DNA from: Pleomorphomonas sp. T1.2MG-36
Lineage (GTDB): Bacteria; Pseudomonadota; Alphaproteobacteria; Rhizobiales; Pleomorphomonadaceae
DNA length: 64,000 bases
Reading direction: 5' to 3'
NCBI RefSeq assembly: GCF_950100655.1
Contig: NZ_CATNLY010000023.1
Span: forward strand, 620,001-684,000
A program made the position numbers and the translations under genes. Shown piece after piece: positions 19,145 to 26,362 of the stretch. Position 1 is the first letter of the stretch, and each line of letters starts with the position of its first letter. The notes beneath the pieces were generated by a model. It made no database searches, was not told the origin of the DNA, and saw nothing but the letters and a program-made list of their open reading frames with translations.

Positions 19145-19432
19145 TCAGATCTGACGCACCGCCCGGCGAACGGCGCGGCGTTCGGAAATGACGGAGCCCG
19201 GCTGCATCGCGGCGGCGGGAACCGGAGCCTGCGTCGGCCGGCGGGAAGCGAAAAGGGCCCCCACCACGACGGCGAGCAGCATCGGCAACCACAGCAGAGT
19301 TCCCGACCAGGCGATGAGCCGATTGAAGGGGCGATTGCGTCCGTTGGAGGCGAGCTCGTGAAGCGACAGCATCGCAAAACCGAGCCCTATGGCAAAATAA
19401 GCCAAGCTTGCAAAAAGAACGAGAGTAAACAT
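19145..19432 (-). CDS. Small hypothetical membrane protein
   Basis: This 95-residue protein has two predicted membrane helices, FTLVLFASLAYFAIGLGFAM (residues 2-21) and about LLWLPMLLAVVVGALFA (residues 47-63), and a basic, Ala/Arg-rich C-terminal tail (SERRAVRRAVRQI). The ATG at 19432 is chosen because it begins the first helix directly. A longer frame to 19537 would add 35 residues without a ribosome-binding site. I do not recognise the family. It stands alone between the tRNA and the RpiR gene. Confidence 0.55.
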   Translation of the reverse strand: MFTLVLFASLAYFAIGLGFAMLSLHELASNGRNRPFNRLIAWSGTLLWLPMLLAVVVGALFASRRPTQAPVPAAAMQPGSVISERRAVRRAVRQI

Positions 19433-19887
19433 TGGCGCCAACCCGAGTGCTACCGATCGACAACCGACCGGAATGGAAAAGAACCCCTTCGAGCCAATGG
19501 CTCGTCGGGCGCTTTCCGGGTCTATCCAAACCCGCATAAACCTGTCGGGACCCCGTTTCGCTTGCGCGAAAAACGGAACCCGCCGGCTTGGGTGAGGTGG
19601 CCGCCACGAAGCTGGCGCGCTCGCTGTTCACCCGACCCGCACCGAGACTGGAGTCCAGACTCGCACGGAGAAGGTTAATGAAAGATGAGTCAATCGCCTC
19701 GATCCGACGCGTTAGCTCGCTTTCATGGGGTGGAAGTATACATCTTTTTCACCAAGAGTCGTGCAAAAGTAGAGTTAATGCGCGCAGTTTTTGCAACAAG
19801 GGCGCGCTCTGCAAGACGTAGTACACCCGCAGATTTTTGATTTTTCTTGAGTTTTTCCGAAAAACATCATCTTGCCGGGCCCGGCAT
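19433..19887. other. Intergenic region, AT-rich, no supported gene
   Basis: The 455 bases contain no convincing reading frame. Noted structures are an imperfect hairpin CCGTTTCGC...GCGAAAAACGG at 19553-19577, and a perfect 7-base-arm palindrome GTTTTTC-C-GAAAAAC at 19851-19865 inside a T-rich tract just beyond the RpiR stop codon. The T-rich tract may mark the end of the RpiR transcript. Confidence 0.5.
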
Positions 19888-20829
19888 TCACCCACGCGAC
19901 GACCGGCCGCCGCCCGGGGAAAACGGTTCGAGACGCCGGTGCGCATCCTCGATCATGGACAGGCGCCGCTCCGCCGCCGGGCCGAGCGCCGCCCCCACCG
20001 CCGATGCAAGATGGCTGATGAGCGACATCGGCGCCACGTAACTGTCGAACAGACTGGCGCCCTGATTTGGGCAGCGAAGCGTCACATGCGCCAAATGGGC
20101 CGTGCGCGCCGCCGATGCATCGGTGACGAGCAGGATTCGGGCGCCCGCTTCGCGAACGGCGGCCATCGCGTCGCGCAGCATCGCCGGGCGACGACGGAAG
20201 CCGAACACCAGGAGGGCGTCGTCGGATCCGAGATCGACGAGATCCTCGGCGAGCGTCTGTCCTGCCAGCGGCAACAGCCGGACGTCCGGCTTGACGTGAG
20301 CCAGAAGGCCGCGGGCATACCCGGCAAGCGTCGCCGAATTGCGGAAACCGATGACATGAAGTCGCCTTGCCGAAACGAGCAGATCCACGGCTGCGGCCAA
20401 TGACGCAGGCGAAAGCTCGGCGACCAGACGTTGCAGGTTTTCGATGTCCTGACCGACGTGTCGTGCAAGATCGGCGGGCTGCCCGCCAGCCGAGAGTTCG
20501 TAAAGCGGCGAACCCCAGGTGCGCGCGTCGCGAACGGAACGGCGCAGGTCACCGTAGCTCTCGTAGCCGAGCCTCCGAAAGAAACGGGCCGCCGTCGCCG
20601 CCGAGACCTCGGCGCGCGATGCGAGTTCGCCGGCCGTGAAGGACGAGAGAGCGCCGGCCGCTTCGAGCACGACCTCGGCAAGACGCTTCTCGCTCTCGGT
20701 CAGGTCGTCGAACAGAGCGGCGATCCGGACGTCGATGGCATCGTCTGCCGATACGCCATCTCGTCCGCCCACACCGTCGGCAGCCAACTCTTTTTTCACT
20801 TTTTCCATTTCATGAAAATTCTCTTTCAT
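19888..20829 (-). CDS. RpiR/MurR family transcriptional regulator
   Basis: The roughly 313-residue protein has an N-terminal RpiR helix-turn-helix (LTESEKRLAEVVLEAAGALS, then LASRAEVSAATAARFFRRLG) and a C-terminal SIS sugar-phosphate-isomerase fold (about 140-290; LHVIGFRNSATLAGYARGLL, LVFGFRRRPAMLRDAMAAVR). It diverges from the ammonia-lyase/urate-type operon with only about 50 bases between the starts, so it almost certainly regulates that operon and itself. Start choice is uncertain: MKENFHEM at 20829 or MEKVKKEL at 20808; a TTGACA on the minus strand at 20841-20846 favours the shorter form. An unphosphorylated effector is possible, since several RpiR proteins sense non-sugar ligands. Confidence 0.9.
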   Translation of the reverse strand: MKENFHEMEKVKKELAADGVGGRDGVSADDAIDVRIAALFDDLTESEKRLAEVVLEAAGALSSFTAGELASRAEVSAATAARFFRRLGYESYGDLRRSVRDARTWGSPLYELSAGGQPADLARHVGQDIENLQRLVAELSPASLAAAVDLLVSARRLHVIGFRNSATLAGYARGLLAHVKPDVRLLPLAGQTLAEDLVDLGSDDALLVFGFRRRPAMLRDAMAAVREAGARILLVTDASAARTAHLAHVTLRCPNQGASLFDSYVAPMSLISHLASAVGAALGPAAERRLSMIEDAHRRLEPFSPGGGRSSRG

Positions 20830-20834
20830 ATATG
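20808..20834. promoter_or_regulatory. Candidate RpiR operator between divergent genes
   Basis: The inverted repeat TGAAA-N6-TTTCA lies at 20813-20828, overlapping the perfect palindromes TTTCATGAAA (20808-20817) and CATATATG (20827-20834). A TTGACA -35-like hexamer for the regulator gene lies beside it on the minus strand (20841-20846). TGAAA/TTTCA half-sites are common for RpiR-family proteins. The position between the two start codons suggests joint control. Confidence 0.5.
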
Positions 20835-20878
20835 CTTCACTGTCAAGCCGGACTGCCGGCAGCAAGACCATAGGACCA

Positions 20879-22114
20879 ATGACAGACTTTTTCTCACATC
20901 CGGCCTTCATGCCCGACAAGGCAGCCTTTCTCGGCAACCCCTCTCGCAAGGCGGGCGCCTATCCCGAGCCCTTCAAGGCAACGCTGTCGCACGCCGGATA
21001 TGTCAGGGCGGCCGGGATCATCACGTCCTGGCCGGGGTACGCGCCGACACCACTCGTCTCGCTCGCAACGCTGGCGGAGCAGCTCGGTGTGGCCAGCATT
21101 CACTACAAGGACGAAGGCGACCGCTTCGGTCTCGGCTCCTTCAAGGCGCTCGGCGGCGCCTACGCGGTGTTTCGCCTGCTTGCCCGGGAACTCGGACGCC
21201 GCAACGACAGCTTCGACGAGGCGGCACTTGCCTCCGGTCGGCTGAAAGAGGCGGCCAAGCAGATCACAGTCTGCTGCGCTACCGACGGCAATCACGGTCG
21301 TTCGGTCGCCTGGGGCGCGCGCACGTTCGGAGCGCGGGCCACGATCTTCGTTCACGAGACGGTCTCGGAACAGCGCGTCGACGCCATTCGGCGCTACGGA
21401 GCCGAGGTGGTCAGAACCAAGGGCAACTACGACGACTCCGTGCGCGAGGCCGATCGGGCGGCCGCCGAAAACGGTTGGTTCGTGGTGTCCGATACCTCCT
21501 ATCCCGGCTACACCGACGTGCCGCGCGACGTCATGCAAGGCTATGCGGTGATGGTGGCCGAGGCTCTCGAAACATGCGAGGCGCCACCCACGCACGTCTT
21601 CCTCCAGGCCGGCGTCGGCGGTCTTGCCGCCGGCGTCATCGCCCACCTCTGGGAAGCCTACGGCGCCGACATGCCCGTCATGACGGTGGTGGAACCGATC
21701 AGGGCGGCCTGCCTTTTCGAAAGCGCGCGATCGGGAAAACCGACGGCTGTCGCGGGCGAGCTCGATACCGTCATGGCCGGCATGGCCTGCGGCGAACCTT
21801 CGGTGATCGCCTGGCCGATCCTTGAAGGCGGAGCATCCGCATTCATGGCCATCCCGGACGAAGCGGCCCTTGCCACAATGCAGCTCTTGGCGTCGGGCGC
21901 CGCGGGGGCCACCATTGTCGGCGGCGAATCGGGGGGCGCGGGCCTTGCCGGATTGATCGTCGCCGCCGGTCAGCCGGACTGGCGGCAGTCGATTGGTCTT
22001 GATCGCGCCTCGCGTGTCCTGCTCATCGGCAGCGAGGGCGACACCGATCCGGATCTTTACGCCCGCATCGTCGGCCGCACCGGCGACGCGGTTCGCGCTG
22101 GAGCACAGAGATGA
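20879..22114 (+). CDS. dpaL: Diaminopropionate ammonia-lyase (YgeX/DpaL)
   Basis: This PLP enzyme converts 2,3-diaminopropionate to pyruvate and two ammonia. The 411-residue fold-type-II protein has the PLP lysine K89 in GLGSFKALGGAYA and the phosphate/substrate loop CCATDGNHGRSVAWGA (D136). It also has SDTSYPGYTDVPRDVMQGYA (D205) and the glycine-rich GVGGLAAGV. K89, D136 and D205 correspond by spacing to the lysine and two catalytic aspartates of the E. coli enzyme. ATG 20879 follows AGGA. It is first in a six-gene operon; its stop overlaps the next start (ATGA). In E. coli ygeX sits in the equivalent cluster with ygeY, hyuA, ygfK, ssnA and xdhD. Confidence 0.93.
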   Translation: MTDFFSHPAFMPDKAAFLGNPSRKAGAYPEPFKATLSHAGYVRAAGIITSWPGYAPTPLVSLATLAEQLGVASIHYKDEGDRFGLGSFKALGGAYAVFRLLARELGRRNDSFDEAALASGRLKEAAKQITVCCATDGNHGRSVAWGARTFGARATIFVHETVSEQRVDAIRRYGAEVVRTKGNYDDSVREADRAAAENGWFVVSDTSYPGYTDVPRDVMQGYAVMVAEALETCEAPPTHVFLQAGVGGLAAGVIAHLWEAYGADMPVMTVVEPIRAACLFESARSGKPTAVAGELDTVMAGMACGEPSVIAWPILEGGASAFMAIPDEAALATMQLLASGAAGATIVGGESGGAGLAGLIVAAGQPDWRQSIGLDRASRVLLIGSEGDTDPDLYARIVGRTGDAVRAGAQR

Positions 22115-23367
22115 CAGACCTTTCTCCCGCCCTGCCCGTCAACGGCGACCGTCTCGTCGCGCGCCTCAAGGCGCTTGGTCAGGTCGGCGCATTGCCGGAA
22201 GGCGGCGTCTGCCGCCTTGCCCTGACACCCGAGGATGGCGCCGGCCGCGATCTCGTCGTCGGCTGGATGCGGGACCAGGGACTTGAGGTGGCGATCGACC
22301 CGATCGGCAACATCTTCGGGACCCGCAAGGGTACGCAGGACGGCCCGTCGGTGATGATGGGCTCGCATATCGACACGGTGGCAACCGGCGGCCTTTACGA
22401 CGGCAACCTCGGCGTGCTCGCCGGTCTGGAAGTGCTGCAGGCCCTCGACGACGCCAACATATCCACCGTTCATCCGGTGACCGTCGCCGCCTTCACCAAT
22501 GAGGAAGGCGCCCGCTTCCAGCCGGACATGCTGGGCAGTCTCGTTCACGTCGGCGATCTGCCGCTGCAGGACGCTCTCGACACCATCTCCATCGACGGCA
22601 CGCGGCTCGGCGACGACCTCGCCGACATCGGCTATGCCGGCACCGCGCCACTCGGCGGCATCAAGGCGGCCGCCTATCTCGAATACCATATCGAGCAGGG
22701 CCCGGTGCTGGAGGCCGAGGGGATCGACATCGGCGTCGTCGAGGGCGTGCAGGGCATTTCCTGGACCGAGATCACACTGTCCGGCCGGGCGAGCCACGCC
22801 GGCGCCACGCCGATGCGTCTTCGGCGCGACGCGGGACTTGCCGCTGCCCGCATCGCTCATGGCGTCGCCGACATCGCCAAGTCGATCGGCGGCGACATGG
22901 TTGGCACCGTCGGCTCGCTGCGCCTTCGGCCCAACCTCGTCAACGTCGTCGCCGAAATGGCGCAGATGACGGTGGATCTCCGCCATCCGCAGGAGAAGGT
23001 GCTGGCCGAAGCCGAGGCGCGTCTTGCCGCCCTGGTGGCGCGTGTGGCCGAGGAGGAGCACGTCTCCTTCACGCGTCGGCCCCTGGCGCGCTTCGAACCC
23101 GTTGCCTTCGACGGCCAACTGGTCGGTCGTGTGGAAAAGACGGCCAAGAGCCTCGGCCTTTCCACCCGCCGCATGTTTTCCGGCGCCGGTCACGATGCCC
23201 AGATGCTGGCCCGCACCTGTCCGGCCGCCATGGTGTTCGTTCCGTCCATCGCCGGACTCAGCCACAACATTGCCGAATACACGGCGCCCAGCGACATCGC
23301 CAACGGTCTGGCCGTGCTCGGCACGCTGGCGCTGGAGCTGGCCGGCCGCGCCAACACACCCGCCTGA
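22111..23367 (+). CDS. M20 family zinc hydrolase, N-carbamoyl-L-amino-acid hydrolase / allantoate amidohydrolase type
   Basis: The 418-residue protein carries the dinuclear-zinc ligands of the carbamoylase family: H86 in GSHIDTV, D97 in GGLYDGNLGV, E131/E132 in TNEEGARF, H193 in EYHIEQGP and a C-terminal His in LSHNIAEYT. GRASHAGATPM marks the dimerisation/substrate region. Enzymes of this group hydrolyse ureido groups (N-carbamoyl amino acids, ureidoglycolate, allantoate), releasing ammonia and CO2. It overlaps dpaL by 4 bases and occupies the slot of E. coli ygeY, also an M20 protein, but its motifs are closer to HyuC/AmaB/AllC. A plausible role is to remove a carbamoyl group from a urate-derived intermediate such as N-carbamoyl-diaminopropionate. 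The exact substrate is unknown. Confidence 0.88.
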   Translation: MTDLSPALPVNGDRLVARLKALGQVGALPEGGVCRLALTPEDGAGRDLVVGWMRDQGLEVAIDPIGNIFGTRKGTQDGPSVMMGSHIDTVATGGLYDGNLGVLAGLEVLQALDDANISTVHPVTVAAFTNEEGARFQPDMLGSLVHVGDLPLQDALDTISIDGTRLGDDLADIGYAGTAPLGGIKAAAYLEYHIEQGPVLEAEGIDIGVVEGVQGISWTEITLSGRASHAGATPMRLRRDAGLAAARIAHGVADIAKSIGGDMVGTVGSLRLRPNLVNVVAEMAQMTVDLRHPQEKVLAEAEARLAALVARVAEEEHVSFTRRPLARFEPVAFDGQLVGRVEKTAKSLGLSTRRMFSGAGHDAQMLARTCPAAMVFVPSIAGLSHNIAEYTAPSDIANGLAVLGTLALELAGRANTPA

Positions 23368-23381
23368 GGAGTATTGAGAGA

Positions 23382-24299
23382 ATGTCCCGCACCATTGTCG
23401 TCGGTGCCGCCCAACTTGGGCCGATCGCCCGCGCCGACAGCCGCGAAGTCGTCGTCAACCGGATGATCGCGCTGCTCGAAAAGGCCGCCCGTCGCGGCTG
23501 CGATCTCGTGGTCTATCCGGAACTGGCGCTGACCACCTTCTTCCCGCGCTGGTTCATGGAAGACCAGGCCGAGGTCGACAGCTTCTTCGAAACCGAGATG
23601 CCCGGTCCGGCAACGGCGCCGCTGTTCGCCAAGGTCCGGGAACTCGGCGTCGCCATCAGCTTCGGTTATGCCGAGAAGACGGTGATCGACGGCCGCGTCC
23701 GGCATTTCAACACCTCGATCATCGTCGACAAGACCGGTGCGATCGTCCATCGCTACCACAAGGTACACCTACCCGGGCACACCGATAACGAGCCCTGGCG
23801 CGCCTTCCAGCACCTTGAGAAGCGCTATTTCGAGCCCGGCGACACCTTCTTCGAACCGGCCGACTGCCTCGGCGGCAAGATCGGCATGGCAATCTGCAAC
23901 GATCGCCGCTGGCCGGAGACCTACCGCGAGCATGCGCTGCGCGGCACCGAGATGGTGCTGATCGGCTACAACACGCCCTATCATTATCCGCTCGCCCCAG
24001 AGCACGATCACCTGCAGTGCTTCCACAACCACCTGGCCATGCAGGCCGGCGCCTATGCCAACGGCATGTGGGTGGTCGGTGTCGGCAAAGCCGGCAACGA
24101 GGAGAACTGTGTGCTGATTGGCCAGAGCTGCATCATCGCACCGACGGGCGAGATCGTCGCCATGGCCTCGACGCTAGGCGACGAACTGGTTACGCACGAC
24201 TGCGACCTTGATCGCTGCACCGAGATTCGCGCCAATATCTTCAACTTCAAAAAGCACCGGCGGCCGGAAATGTATCCGCTCCTGTCGGCGCCGGTCTGA
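23382..24299 (+). CDS. N-carbamoyl-D-amino-acid hydrolase (nitrilase superfamily)
   Basis: The 305-residue protein shows the full nitrilase triad at the positions reported for Agrobacterium D-carbamoylase: E47 in YPELAL, K127 in HKVHLPG and C172 in AICNDRRWPE. Other family segments are FFPRWF, EKRYFEPGD and the His-rich LAPEHDHLQCFHNHLAMQAG. It hydrolyses N-carbamoyl D-amino acids, or related ureido acids, to the free amine, CO2 and ammonia. It lies 14 bases after the M20 carbamoylase, so the operon encodes both an L-type and a D-type carbamoylase. The E. coli cluster has no counterpart. Confidence 0.93.
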   Translation: MSRTIVVGAAQLGPIARADSREVVVNRMIALLEKAARRGCDLVVYPELALTTFFPRWFMEDQAEVDSFFETEMPGPATAPLFAKVRELGVAISFGYAEKTVIDGRVRHFNTSIIVDKTGAIVHRYHKVHLPGHTDNEPWRAFQHLEKRYFEPGDTFFEPADCLGGKIGMAICNDRRWPETYREHALRGTEMVLIGYNTPYHYPLAPEHDHLQCFHNHLAMQAGAYANGMWVVGVGKAGNEENCVLIGQSCIIAPTGEIVAMASTLGDELVTHDCDLDRCTEIRANIFNFKKHRRPEMYPLLSAPV

Positions 24300-24322
24300 C
24301 GCCGCTTCGGGGACAGATTTCC

Positions 24323-26347
24323 ATGGCCGACCTGACGCCCATCCCGTTGCCGATACTTGTCAACCGGATGTTTCGCGAACTCGAGGCGAAGAAGAGCGCC
24401 TTCCATCTGCCGCGCTTCAAGTTCGCCAAGGCGGCGGCCGGCCGTGACCTCTCCACCTCGATCTTCGGCCGGAGAGCGGCGACGCCCTTCGGACCGGCAG
24501 CCGGTCCGCATACTCAACTGGCGCAGAACATCGTGCTGAGCTGGCTGGCCGGCGGCCGGGTGATCGAGCTCAAGACGGTGCAGGTGCTCGATCATCTGGA
24601 AATCGCCCGCCCTTGCATCGACATGGAGACGGTGGGCTTCAACATCGAATGGTCGCAGGAACTGTCGCTTGAGCAGTCGCTCGAAGAATACGTCAAGGCG
24701 ATGATGCTGATCGAGATGGCCAAGGCGTCGGGTCTTGCCCCAGGCCTTGATGATACCGTCATCGACATGAGCGTCGGCTACGATCTCGCCGGCATCCGCT
24801 CGGACAAGGTGCGGGCTTTCATCGCCGGCATGAAGGATGCGAGCGCCGTCATCGAGCAGCTGCGGCCGCAAATTCCCGACGCCTATGCCCACTTCCGGGA
24901 GCAGGCCTATCCCACCTGCATCTCCGACAACGTCACGGTATCCACCTTCCACGGCTGCCCGCCCGGCGAAATCGAGGCGATTGCCGCCCACCTGATGGCT
25001 GAGGAAGGGCTCGACGTGGTCGTCAAGCTCAACCCGACGCTGCTGGGCAAGACCGACCTCAATGCCATCCTGCATGACAGTCTCGGCTACGCCGATCTCG
25101 TGGTGCCCGACGCGACCTTCGAGAAGGACGCGAAATGGGAGGACGTCAGGGGCATCGTCGGCCGGCTCGGCGAACTGGCCGACAAAGTCGGGCGCGGCTT
25201 TGGCGTCAAGTTCTCCAACACCCTGCTCGTCCATAACCACAAGCAGTTCTTTCCGACCGGCACCGGCGAGATGTACCTGTCCGGTCCGCCGCTACACGTT
25301 CTGGCCATCGAGCTGGTCGCCCGCTTCCGGGCCGAATTCGGCGATCGCTTCCCGATTTCCTTCTCGGCCGGCATCGACGTCGGCAACTTCGCCGATACGG
25401 TGGCGCTCGGCCTCAAGCCGGTCAGCGTCTGCACCGACCTTCTGAAAGGCGCCGGCTATGGCAAGGGAACGGACTATATCGCCGACCTCGCCGATCGCCT
25501 GGCCGAGGTAGAGGCAACCGATCTCGACATCTACACCCTGAAGGCCTTCGGGCTTGCTGAAGCGGCACTTGGCGATCTGAAAATCGCAGCGGAGCGCAAG
25601 GTAGCCCTGACCACGACCCTCACGACCGGTGCGAACCTGCGCGAAACCGCCGGGCCGGATTTCGAGGCGTGGGTGTCGGCCGCCCGACTTCGCAACACCG
25701 CTCACTATGCTGCTCGCGTGCGGACCGACCGTCGCTACAGCCGGCCCGAGGTCGATCATCCGCCGCGCCGGACGGGCGTGCTGCTGGCGCTTCTCGACTG
25801 CGAGACCTGCGGCAAGTGCGTCAACATCTGCCCCAACGACGCCATCTTCCGCTATCCGCTGCCGCAGGAACCGGTCGTCACCGCGACGCTGAGCCCTGGC
25901 TCGACCGTGATTGTCGGCGAAACGCAGGCGGTGACGCGCGCCCAGCAGATCGGCATCTTCGCCGACGTCTGCAACCGCTGCGGCAACTGCGACGTCACCT
26001 GTCCCGAAACCGGCGGCCCCTTCGCCCGCAAGGTCAACCTGTTCGGCTCTCCCGCGAGCCTTGACGATGCGCCGGACCGCGACGGTCTTGCCATCGAGAG
26101 AACCGCGACGGGCCTTCGCTCGCATGTGCGCGACAACGGTGAGCGGTTCACGATCGACGACGATGGCGTTCGCCTGGTCTGCCGAGGCGACGGTCTCGAC
26201 CTCTCGATCGATCCGGCCGCACCCGAGGCGGTCTCCGGTACGGCAGACCGCCCGACCGATATCGGCCGCATGATCCTCTTCGCCCGCATCGCCCGCGCCG
26301 TCACGGCGCCGACGATCGTCACCTATGCCAACGCCGCCTTCGACTGA
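24323..26347 (+). CDS. YgfK-like Fe-S oxidoreductase (dihydropyrimidine/dihydroorotate dehydrogenase-like), short form
   Basis: The 674-residue protein has a flavin-type TIM barrel (about 1-430; TPFGPAAGPHTQLAQNIVLS, STFHGCPPGEIEAIAAHL, VKLNPTLLGKTDLNAIL) and a C-terminal ferredoxin module with two 4Fe-4S motifs. The first has C493, C496, C499 and C503 (CETCGKCVNICP); the second C550, C553, C556 and C560 (CNRCGNCDVTCP). This matches YgfK, named a 'putative selenate reductase subunit' and later tied to anaerobic urate breakdown. E. coli YgfK is about 1,030 residues because a GltD-like NAD(P)H/FAD domain sits between barrel and ferredoxin; there is no room for it here. It probably reduces a purine or hydantoin-type ring intermediate with electrons from another carrier. 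Confidence 0.85.
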   Translation: MADLTPIPLPILVNRMFRELEAKKSAFHLPRFKFAKAAAGRDLSTSIFGRRAATPFGPAAGPHTQLAQNIVLSWLAGGRVIELKTVQVLDHLEIARPCIDMETVGFNIEWSQELSLEQSLEEYVKAMMLIEMAKASGLAPGLDDTVIDMSVGYDLAGIRSDKVRAFIAGMKDASAVIEQLRPQIPDAYAHFREQAYPTCISDNVTVSTFHGCPPGEIEAIAAHLMAEEGLDVVVKLNPTLLGKTDLNAILHDSLGYADLVVPDATFEKDAKWEDVRGIVGRLGELADKVGRGFGVKFSNTLLVHNHKQFFPTGTGEMYLSGPPLHVLAIELVARFRAEFGDRFPISFSAGIDVGNFADTVALGLKPVSVCTDLLKGAGYGKGTDYIADLADRLAEVEATDLDIYTLKAFGLAEAALGDLKIAAERKVALTTTLTTGANLRETAGPDFEAWVSAARLRNTAHYAARVRTDRRYSRPEVDHPPRRTGVLLALLDCETCGKCVNICPNDAIFRYPLPQEPVVTATLSPGSTVIVGETQAVTRAQQIGIFADVCNRCGNCDVTCPETGGPFARKVNLFGSPASLDDAPDRDGLAIERTATGLRSHVRDNGERFTIDDDGVRLVCRGDGLDLSIDPAAPEAVSGTADRPTDIGRMILFARIARAVTAPTIVTYANAAFD

Positions 26348-26362
26348 ACGGACACCCGCCAG

